DNA of 5,076 nt from Rhodopirellula sp. (GTDB lineage Bacteria; Planctomycetota; Planctomycetia; Pirellulales; Pirellulaceae). Under the pieces are notes generated by a model. The model saw only the letters and a program-made list of their open reading frames with translations. It had not been told where the DNA came from and ran no database searches. The stretch spans positions 79,045 to 84,120 of the forward strand of contig PAUV01000002.1 in assembly GCA_002712845.1 (NCBI GenBank), in the 5' to 3' direction. Shown piece by piece: positions 1 through 5,076 of the stretch (positions within the stretch are counted from its first letter, which is position 1; each line of letters opens with the position of its first letter). Both the position numbers and the translations under genes were made by a program.

Positions 1-639
1 AGCGTCGTCTTGCTTCTTGGCCTCAATCATTTGCTGCAGTTTCATGTTCCAAAGACGTCCCAGTCGCGTCTTGTTGCGTTGAACAATTGCTTTGGTTGCC
101 TGATCCGGAGTGGCCTCGTTCAGTTCACGCAGTGTTTTGACTTCTTGAGCGTCTTCAATGAGTGTCAGCAAGTCAGTCGCACTGGGGATGCCAATGGATA
201 GAGCGAGCAAGTGGTAAGTATTGTCACAGACAAAAAGAACAACCCGCTTCGGTGAATTGCTCGCTATCCCCCCCGAAAGCTCGGATGGTGTGCCAGCAGC
301 GACTGACTGAAGAGAGAGCTTGTCTTTTAAGTCTGGACGAAGCTTCAGGACCCGGTGGCAAGTGTGATGAAACTCAGCAGCGCACCAACCTTGTTGAGCT
401 TGGTCTGCCGGTTGTGCCGCATCTGCATTGCGGCGATTGGCGGCCGCTGGCGGATCGTGGAACGCATCATCATTGGTCACCAGCATCAACACGAGTTTGC
501 TGGCCTGGTTTTCCGCTGACAAAGCAGTGAATGCAGCCTGCCAATTCAGTGTCGGCTCTTTTAGAGGTTCCGCGATAAGGATCGAACATGAACCCGATCC
601 CTGCAGGAGAAATACTGCTATTAGCCACGATAAACGCAT
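1..639 (-). CDS. Exported thioredoxin-fold-like protein, 3' end missing (runs off left edge)
   Basis: An open frame of 213 codons runs from an ATG at 639 to the window edge with no stop, so the protein continues outside. Residues 2-12 are an Arg followed by a hydrophobic stretch (SWLIAVFLL). This suggests a signal peptide, perhaps cleaved after A23 (ILIA-EP). Cys18 is not in a proper lipobox. The order of elements resembles thioredoxin: a strand (KLVLMLVTND, 48-57), a WC motif at 85-86, a helix, 'SP' at 129-130 in the usual cis-proline place, a strand VVLFVCD (133-139), IGIPS, and a closing helix (DLLTLIEDA, 156-164). The redox CxxC is absent: C86 is followed by C94, so thiol-disulfide exchange is doubtful. 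Residues 60-83 are a low-complexity Ala/Gln/Asn/Asp insertion. After about residue 170 the sequence is charged and helical. An in-frame TTG at 687 could extend the N-terminus by 16 residues, but ATG puts the signal peptide at the start. It lies 123 nt downstream of the GMC gene on the same strand. The fold is inferred from motif order only; function unknown. Confidence 0.8.
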   Translation of the reverse strand, partial: MRLSWLIAVFLLQGSGSCSILIAEPLKEPTLNWQAAFTALSAENQASKLVLMLVTNDDAFHDPPAAANRRNADAAQPADQAQQGWCAAEFHHTCHRVLKLRPDLKDKLSLQSVAAGTPSELSGGIASNSPKRVVLFVCDNTYHLLALSIGIPSATDLLTLIEDAQEVKTLRELNEATPDQATKAIVQRNKTRLGRLWNMKLQQMIEAKKQDDA

Positions 640-762
640 AGTGCCGCCGAGTAAGATGAGCTGTTGGCCTCGGGCATCACCCGTGAACGGTAGCAAATTG
701 GCGGTTGAGGGTCAATCAAAATTATGAAGACAGGAAGCGGCGTTATTTCTTCGATATTTCGT

Positions 763-2250
763 TTATCCGATCAAATCCCGCAACTTATTGGCAGCTTTGA
801 ACGCTAACAGCATGATTGTTGCATTGGGATTGCCGTGGGGCAGCCTTGGCAAAATGCTGGCATCCACCACCCATGCTTGCCTGAATCCCTTCAGTCGAAA
901 GTCGGGGCTTACCACTGAGGCACTCATGGTACCCAGACGCGAAGTACCAGCCGGGTGGTAGAGTGTTTGTGAGTAGCGGGAGATCGCTCTTTCCATATCC
1001 TGCCCAGTGTCGCGTTTTTTACCAGGAAGTGTCTCTGTAACGATCCATCGCGACAAATCTGTTTCTGCAACAAGCCGTCGGGCCAGCCGCATTCCGTCAA
1101 TCGTTACGTCGCGATCGCTCGTGTCTTGAAGGTAGTTGGGATGAATGCTTAGTGGCACTCGCGGATCGGAGGATTGTAGTTGCAACATGCCTGTCGACTG
1201 TGGCTGGGTCGCATTCACACCGAGGGTCATGAAGGCACGGCCTGCTGGTTTTGGGTAGCTGAGGTAATGCGTAGGGGTCACATGGATTTGGACAGAGTCC
1301 TGCAGGAATAGGCCTCCGCATTCTGCCAAATTGGAAGCAAGTGGACCTGTGCCTAGTGTTTGCCATCTCACGATGTCCTGAACTGAAGCATGTGAGGGAA
1401 ATCGTCCTGACCTGACCTGAAAGATCATTGGCATGATTAAGTGATCCTGCAGGCCTTGACCGACTTGCTCTGATTCAAGGCGTACTTCAATACCTGCTTT
1501 TTCAAGCTGGTCAGGGGGGCCGATCCCGCTCCGCATCAGTATGGCGGGCGTAGCGATTGCCCCGGCACATAGAATCACACCTTTGTTGGCAAGGATCTCG
1601 TTCTTCCCTTGGTCATCGCATGTTTCCACACCAATGATGCGATCGCCTTTGCAGATCAAGCGATTCACTGTTGTGCGTTGGACTTCAATGCTGCCGCCCG
1701 CTTGCTCTGTGGTGAGAAGCTCGGCAGGGTTCCAGCGACGACCCGATCGGTTGAGCCGCATGTAAGTCCAAGCGGCGCCCGCATCAAACTGTTTTGCTGC
1801 ATTGAGAAAGCGTTGGGCCGCTTCGCTTTGCCACGCGGGTTGTTCAGGACGAGTCAATTGACTCAGGTCGTTTAAATCCTGCTGCAGCTCCGAGATACTC
1901 CACACACCACCGCTTGCTTCGACCAACATCTGCAAATCTTTGCGTGTTGGAGGAAACCAGATCATCGCATTGATGCGGCTGCTGCCACCCAGACCTCTGC
2001 CACGCGGCCAACCAAGGATCCGATTGGCGAGCTGAGGGTTTTCTGACGTTGCCAAGTTCCAGTCTTCATCGGAACCCAGCAGATTCAACCACTTGGCAGG
2101 TCGTTCACGATCGACTCGTCGCGCGGCGTTGGTGGGTGGTTCAATGATGGTGACTTTGTCACACAGAGATCCATGCGGATTTGCTAGACGAGAAGCGACA
2201 ACGCAACCTGCTGATCCGCCGCCCACGACAATCCAGTCTGTTTCAATCAT
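763..2250 (-). CDS. GMC-family FAD-dependent oxidoreductase (choline dehydrogenase-like)
   Basis: Complete 495-residue flavoenzyme of the glucose-methanol-choline family, which oxidises alcohols with FAD; the substrate cannot be read from sequence. The Rossmann motif GGGSAG is at 10-15, with E37 ending the second strand as the expected ribose-binding acid. GMC signature 1 is around 83-96 (RGRGLGGSSRINAM). N94 sits where covalent family members carry the FAD-linking His, so FAD should be non-covalent. GMC signature 2 is at 230-244 (GAIATPAILMRSGIG), and the conserved VGxxLQDH is at 263-270. The C-terminus has HPAGT with His432 and NPNAT with Asn476. Their 44-residue spacing matches the His466/Asn510 catalytic pair of choline oxidase. 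No signal peptide is visible, so it is probably cytosolic. At 495 residues it is shorter than typical members (about 530-560), with a compact substrate domain. The start is well fixed: an in-frame stop lies nine codons upstream with no other start codon between. It is divergent from the aminotransferase gene and followed by the thioredoxin-like gene. Confidence 0.95.
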   Translation of the reverse strand: MIETDWIVVGGGSAGCVVASRLANPHGSLCDKVTIIEPPTNAARRVDRERPAKWLNLLGSDEDWNLATSENPQLANRILGWPRGRGLGGSSRINAMIWFPPTRKDLQMLVEASGGVWSISELQQDLNDLSQLTRPEQPAWQSEAAQRFLNAAKQFDAGAAWTYMRLNRSGRRWNPAELLTTEQAGGSIEVQRTTVNRLICKGDRIIGVETCDDQGKNEILANKGVILCAGAIATPAILMRSGIGPPDQLEKAGIEVRLESEQVGQGLQDHLIMPMIFQVRSGRFPSHASVQDIVRWQTLGTGPLASNLAECGGLFLQDSVQIHVTPTHYLSYPKPAGRAFMTLGVNATQPQSTGMLQLQSSDPRVPLSIHPNYLQDTSDRDVTIDGMRLARRLVAETDLSRWIVTETLPGKKRDTGQDMERAISRYSQTLYHPAGTSRLGTMSASVVSPDFRLKGFRQAWVVDASILPRLPHGNPNATIMLLAFKAANKLRDLIG

Positions 2251-2261
2251 GCTGGCATCGG

Positions 2262-2266
2262 CTCCT
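2262..2266 (-). promoter_or_regulatory. Possible Shine-Dalgarno (AGGAG) of the GMC gene
   Basis: On the minus strand AGGAG lies 11 nt before the ATG at 2250. The spacing is at the long end of normal. It supports this ATG, already the only start codon after an in-frame upstream stop. It is the only good ribosome-binding-site match before the starts visible in the window. Confidence 0.4.
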
Positions 2267-2278
2267 GCATTTTTCAGT

Positions 2279-2316
2279 CTTCGTCAGATTTATTGGGCTT
2301 CGTCAGATTTATCGGG
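2279..2316. repeat. Tandem direct repeat, two 19-nt units
   Basis: Two adjacent copies of CTTCGTCAGATTTATYGGG (2279-2297 and 2298-2316) differ at one base (T at 2294, C at 2313). The 19-nt period is not a multiple of three, so this is a DNA-level duplication, not a protein repeat. It lies 28 nt upstream of the GMC start codon, overlapping where its promoter or 5' leader should be. On the minus strand each copy contains ATAAAT, loosely like a -10 box. It runs directly into the 15-nt array that begins at 2317. Confidence 0.9.
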
Positions 2317-2376
2317 CATTGGGTGCTTAACCATTGGATTCTCAAACATAGGGTTCTCAGATATCGGGCTGGATTG
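2317..2376. repeat. Degenerate tandem array, four 15-nt units
   Basis: Four consecutive 15-nt blocks start at 2317, 2332, 2347 and 2362, each opening with YATNGG (CATTGG, CATTGG, CATAGG, TATCGG). Units 1 and 2 agree at 11 of 15 positions and units 2 and 3 at 12 of 15; unit 4 keeps only the core. With the same core inside the two 19-nt units (2291 and 2310), YATNGG occurs six times in 77 nt, always in the same orientation. In one plus-strand frame the array reads as an I-G-x-x-x pentad four times, but the neighbouring 19-nt repeats break that frame. Confidence 0.7.
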
Positions 2377-2562
2377 CAGAAAAGAATGAGCAAGCTCAAG
2401 ACAATTCATGCTTTCGTGAGGAGTGTTCTGGATCATGGTCAACGTTTCGACGAGCTTTCAAGGATCTTCGGCCTGAACAAAGGGGGCCTAGCCTGTTTTG
2501 CGGGTATTTTGATGGTCAATGGTCGATTTGGCATTTGTTGATTACGATTTCGGACACGTTTC

Positions 2563-2571
2563 TGGTATACG
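2563..2571 (+). promoter_or_regulatory. Possible extended -10 promoter for the aminotransferase
   Basis: TGGTATACG contains TGn directly before TATACG, a four-of-six match to TATAAT in extended -10 form. A poor -35 (TTACGA, 2542-2547) lies 18 nt upstream. Transcription would begin near 2578, giving a leader of about 30 nt before the ATG at 2607 and excluding the TTG at 2535 as start. Read by eye only; sigma-factor preferences of this organism are unknown. Confidence 0.25.
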
Positions 2572-2606
2572 GACGGCCTTCCTGTCATTTTTTACTGCTG
2601 ATTGTC

Positions 2607-3830
2607 ATGACCGAATCTGCAAGCTCACCAAAAATTTCCCGCTTTGGCTCGATCACCACGGCTCCACCCGATGCAATTTTGGGCCTTACCGAGGCGTTTG
2701 TTGCTGATCCGAGTCCTACCAAAATGAACCTCAGCGTCGGTGTTTACAAGGATGCTACTGGAAAGACACCCATTCTTGAGTGTGTCAAAGAGGCAGAGCG
2801 GCAATTGGTTCAGGGCGAGGTCACGAAAGGTTATTTACCGATCAGTGGCGTGCCTGAGTATTGTTCGCAAGTTGGGGATCTGATTTTTGGTGACACGATC
2901 GATCGATCTCGCTTAGCCACCTTGCAGACACCCGGCGGGACGGGTGGTTTGCGAATTGCCGCAGGTTTCCTGGCAAGTCAACTTGCTCCCATTCGCTTGT
3001 GGACTCCCAGCCCGACTTGGGCCAATCATCTCCCGGTATTCGCCTCGGAAGGCGTGCCCATGGAATCCTATCGTTATTTATCAGCAGATCGAACATCGTT
3101 TGATATCGAAGGAATGATCGATGATTTGCAATCCAAGGCGAAGCCTGGCGAAGCTGTTCTATTGCACGCTTGCTGTCACAATCCAACTGGCATCGATCCT
3201 ACGCCTGAGCAGTGGGCTGAAATCGCCAAAGTGCTCGCGTCCAAAAATCTGTTGCCTGTGATTGACTTTGCGTATCAGGGATTTGGTAAAGGGTTGCAGG
3301 AAGATACTGCCAGCATTCATGCGGTCCTGAAAGAAAATGAAGAAGCGATCGTGTGCAATTCATTCTCTAAGAATTTTGGTCTGTACAGCGAACGCGTTGG
3401 CGGATTGACCCTCGTCGCTGCAGATGACTCTGCAGCAAAGGCGGCGATGAGTCAATTAAAGAAAGTTGTTCGTTGCAACTACAGCAATCCACCTCGTCAT
3501 GGCGCTGCCATTGTTTCCACCATTTTAGGTGATCAGAATCTTACTTCGAGCTGGCACGCAGAGCTCGCCGCGATGCGTGATCGAATTCAGCAGTTGCGAA
3601 CCCAGTTTGTCGACACAATGAAGACCAGTGGATCGGGTCATGATTTTTCATTCCTGCTACCGCAGAATGGAATGTTTTCCTACAGCGGCCTGAACAAGAT
3701 GCAAGTTGACCAACTCAAGAATGAACACAGCATCTATATCGTTGGCAGTGGTCGCATCAACGTCGCCGGAATGAGTGAAAATAGAATGGAGCAGCTCTGT
3801 TCCGCAGTCGCTCAGGTGCTTGAGAGCTAA
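2607..3830 (+). CDS. aspC/tyrB: Aspartate/aromatic amino acid aminotransferase (class I, AspC/TyrB type)
   Basis: Complete 407-residue PLP enzyme that moves the amino group between aspartate (or aromatic amino acids) and 2-oxoglutarate, giving oxaloacetate and glutamate; cytosolic. It resembles E. coli AspC and TyrB along its whole length, with blocks such as ILGLTEAF, NLSVGVYKD, TPGGTGGLR, CCHNPTGIDP, DFAYQGF, SKNFGLYSERVG, NYSNPPRHGA and SGRINVAGM. Visible active-site residues are Y76, W138, N192, D220, Y223, the Schiff-base lysine K255, R263, R289 and R383. From N192 onward their spacings match the classical aspartate aminotransferase set (Asn194, Asp222, Tyr225, Lys258, Arg266, Arg292, Arg386). 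Keeping both substrate arginines fits a dicarboxylate substrate; AspC and TyrB preference cannot be separated by eye. ATG 2607 is chosen because the family-like N-terminus begins there. A TTG at 2535 would add 24 hydrophobic residues with no counterpart in the family. No Shine-Dalgarno precedes it. It is divergent from the GMC gene and convergent with the sulfatase gene. Confidence 0.96.
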   Translation: MTESASSPKISRFGSITTAPPDAILGLTEAFVADPSPTKMNLSVGVYKDATGKTPILECVKEAERQLVQGEVTKGYLPISGVPEYCSQVGDLIFGDTIDRSRLATLQTPGGTGGLRIAAGFLASQLAPIRLWTPSPTWANHLPVFASEGVPMESYRYLSADRTSFDIEGMIDDLQSKAKPGEAVLLHACCHNPTGIDPTPEQWAEIAKVLASKNLLPVIDFAYQGFGKGLQEDTASIHAVLKENEEAIVCNSFSKNFGLYSERVGGLTLVAADDSAAKAAMSQLKKVVRCNYSNPPRHGAAIVSTILGDQNLTSSWHAELAAMRDRIQQLRTQFVDTMKTSGSGHDFSFLLPQNGMFSYSGLNKMQVDQLKNEHSIYIVGSGRINVAGMSENRMEQLCSAVAQVLES

Positions 3831-3837
3831 CGCGGTG

Positions 3838-3871
3838 AGTAGTCTTGGATCCTGAGACCCTACTGCTTTTT
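3838..3871 (+). terminator. Possible intrinsic terminator after the aminotransferase
   Basis: Eight nt after the stop codon, AGTAGTCT (3838-3845) can pair with AGAC (3855-3858) and TACT (3861-3864), with CC bulged out. The loop region contains GGATCC. Five T's follow at 3867-3871, two nt after the stem. The 8-bp bulged stem is not GC-rich, so strength is uncertain. There is no T-run on the other side, so it would act only on plus-strand transcription. It lies in the 85-nt gap between convergent genes. Confidence 0.35.
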
Positions 3872-3915
3872 GACCAGCAAGTTCTCAACCAGGCAATTCC
3901 CAGTGCGGCCCGTAT

Positions 3916-5076
3916 TCATTTTTTCCTGCTTTGCTTACGTTGCAGATTCTGCAACGCCTTAGCCTCAGCAGCAGGCTCGTATCGCGGGTTACGCTGTGTG
4001 GGAATGGGGGCATTGATCTCACTTTGCCACGCGCGTAATTGCGAGAGCAGCTCATTCGCCTTTTCCGGATTCCTGCTCGACAGGTCCCGCGATTCGCTCA
4101 TGTCATTTTCGAGGTCGTAAAGCTCAACAGCACCATCTTCGAAATATTGATGAAGCTTCCATCGGCCATGTCGTATGATGCTACAGGGACGACTTCGATA
4201 CAGCAGGTCCCGTTGTCCATCGATCCGCTGATAACTCTGCAGATACGCTGGGAAATGCCAGAATAAGGCACGATCTTCTAAGGAAGTTTTGTTTTGTAGC
4301 AAAATTGGCAGCAGACTCTCTCCGTCGCGCGGTTGGTCCTTGGGTAATTTTGCTTTGGTGATCTCACAGAAGGTGGGATAGAAATCAACATTGATGACGG
4401 GCTCATCGGATTGGCTGCCAGCAGCAATCACGCCTGGCCAAGTCACAAACATCGGCTCTCTGATGCCACCCTCGTAGTAGGTGCCCTTGTAGCCTTTTAG
4501 TGGAGTCATGGATGTAGCGGGACCGTAACCACCGTTGTCAGATGAGAAAAAGATCACTGTGTTCTCTTTCAATCCGGTCTCTTCAAGTTTTTCCATGATG
4601 CGTCCCACACCAGTATCCACACTCTCAATCATTGCTGCCATGACAGCGTGTGAATGTAGTTCTCCCTTGGGCTTGGCATTGTACTTTGTCACGAGATCGG
4701 GCTTGCCTTGCAGCGGAGTATGTACAGCAAAGTGTGTCAGGTACAGAAACCACGATTGCTTGCGGTTGCGATCAATAAAATCGATGGCTTCGTCTGTTAA
4801 ACGATCCGTGAGGTACTCGTCAGAGGGAGCATTTTTCAGTCCGGGTGCGTTGGGATGAGGTGGGTAGTAACCACGTGGTGGACTTCCGCTGTGGGTGCCC
4901 GCAAAGTTGAAGTCGAAACCGTAAGGAAGTGGATCATCGCTAAGATGCCACTTTCCAATCGTCCCCGTGCGGTAACCAGCCGCTTGAATCTGATGCGCCC
5001 ATGTACGTATTCCCTCTGGCAATGTATCTGTGCCGGGAACATGCATCCACTTGCCAAATTTCGGGTTGCCCCGACG
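3916..5076 (-). CDS. Type I sulfatase (arylsulfatase family), 5' end missing (runs off right edge)
   Basis: The frame stays open to the window edge, so this is the C-terminal 386 residues of a sulfatase; the Met at 5046 is internal. These enzymes hydrolyse sulfate esters with a formylglycine made from the Cys or Ser of a CxPSR-type motif, which lies upstream and is not visible. Counting from the first visible codon, sulfatase signature 2 is at 34-44 (GYRTGTIGKWH), with K42 and H44 as active-site residues. VHTPLQ at 118-123 gives H119, and SSDNGG at 178-183 gives the calcium ligands D180 and N181. K197 in the KGTYYEGGIREP block (197-208) matches the last active-site lysine. By comparison with Pseudomonas arylsulfatase these fit K113, H115, H211, D317, N318 and K375. 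The C-terminal subdomain has the usual GRWKLHQYFEDG and VELYDLENDMSESRDLS stretches and ends in a basic tail (KQSRKK). Export is expected from the family, but the signal peptide would be outside the window. It could hydrolyse a sulfated polysaccharide; substrate unknown. It faces the aminotransferase gene across an 85-nt gap. Confidence 0.95.
   Translation of the reverse strand, partial: RRGNPKFGKWMHVPGTDTLPEGIRTWAHQIQAAGYRTGTIGKWHLSDDPLPYGFDFNFAGTHSGSPPRGYYPPHPNAPGLKNAPSDEYLTDRLTDEAIDFIDRNRKQSWFLYLTHFAVHTPLQGKPDLVTKYNAKPKGELHSHAVMAAMIESVDTGVGRIMEKLEETGLKENTVIFFSSDNGGYGPATSMTPLKGYKGTYYEGGIREPMFVTWPGVIAAGSQSDEPVINVDFYPTFCEITKAKLPKDQPRDGESLLPILLQNKTSLEDRALFWHFPAYLQSYQRIDGQRDLLYRSRPCSIIRHGRWKLHQYFEDGAVELYDLENDMSESRDLSSRNPEKANELLSQLRAWQSEINAPIPTQRNPRYEPAAEAKALQNLQRKQSRKK

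Larger units (their letters stand above)
2251..2606. other. Divergent intergenic region between GMC and aminotransferase genes
   Basis: This 356-nt region separates two genes transcribed away from each other, so it should hold promoters for both. The half next to the GMC gene carries the tandem repeat block (2279-2376). The half next to the aminotransferase carries a possible extended -10 element. The middle, about 2380-2540, shows no recognisable site. A 51-codon open frame (ATG 2386 to stop 2541, plus strand) passes through it, but it has no ribosome-binding site and no recognisable domain, so it is not called as a gene. No tRNA, riboswitch or clear inverted repeat was seen. Confidence 0.7.

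Noticed and set aside
162..727. Overlapping plus-strand open frames opposite the thioredoxin-like gene
   Set aside because: They are antisense to a frame that has a signal peptide and thioredoxin-like pattern, and their own translations show no domain or regular composition.
600..1453. Three CCTGCAGG palindromes (600-607, 1299-1306, 1446-1453), far more than chance for an 8-mer
   Set aside because: Each falls in frame as CTG CAG G, encoding Leu-Gln followed by a G-starting codon, within two genes on the same strand. Codon preference explains them without a special site.
1111..1646. Two GCGATCGC octamers (1111-1118 and 1639-1646), the HIP1 palindrome of cyanobacteria
   Set aside because: Both are in-frame GC-GAT-CGC (Asp-Arg after Ser or Gly) within the GMC gene, and there are only two. 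The gene content does not otherwise suggest a cyanobacterium.
2535..2606. TTG at 2535 as the aminotransferase start, adding a hydrophobic 24-residue leader
   Set aside because: AspC/TyrB enzymes are cytosolic and have no such leader. The family-like N-terminus starts after the ATG at 2607, and a possible promoter (-10 at 2563-2571) lies inside the extension.
2896..2908. GATC triplet run (cgatcgatcgatc) in the aminotransferase gene
   Set aside because: It is a short run inside a well-conserved coding region and encodes plausible residues at a variable position; no array or origin-like context surrounds it.
5044..5046. ATG at 5046 as the sulfatase start
   Set aside because: The frame is open for ten more codons to the window edge. 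Starting here would also leave out the formylglycine motif and the first metal-binding aspartates that every type I sulfatase needs.

Overview
The window looks like an ordinary stretch of a planctomycete chromosome, most likely from the Pirellulaceae (the Rhodopirellula/Blastopirellula group). This is an inference from gene content: a formylglycine-type sulfatase of the kind these bacteria carry in large numbers, an exported thioredoxin-fold-like hypothetical protein, weak or absent Shine-Dalgarno sequences, and genes on alternating strands rather than in long operons. No tRNA, rRNA, CRISPR array, insertion sequence or phage gene was seen.

Layout from left to right: (1) positions 1-639, minus strand, the first 213 codons of a gene that runs off the left edge. 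It encodes an exported protein with a probable degenerate thioredoxin-like fold. (2) A 123-nt gap. (3) Positions 763-2250, minus strand, a complete GMC-family FAD oxidoreductase of 495 residues. (4) Positions 2251-2606, a 356-nt divergent intergenic region. It holds a tandem repeat block (two 19-nt units joined directly to four decaying 15-nt units) and a possible extended -10 promoter. (5) Positions 2607-3830, plus strand, a complete aspartate/aromatic aminotransferase of 407 residues. (6) An 85-nt convergent gap with a possible terminator. (7) Positions 3916-5076, minus strand, the C-terminal 386 residues of a type I sulfatase whose start lies beyond the right edge.

The aminotransferase is housekeeping nitrogen metabolism (aspartate/glutamate and perhaps aromatic amino acids). 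The sulfatase should act outside the cytoplasm on sulfate esters. The GMC enzyme is a cytosolic-looking alcohol dehydrogenase or oxidase of unknown substrate. It may be co-transcribed with the exported thioredoxin-like protein, but nothing in the sequence ties the four genes into one pathway. No convincing new multi-gene system is visible. The parts most worth a second look are the repeat block between the divergent genes and the thioredoxin-like protein, which has lost CxxC and gained a low-complexity insertion.
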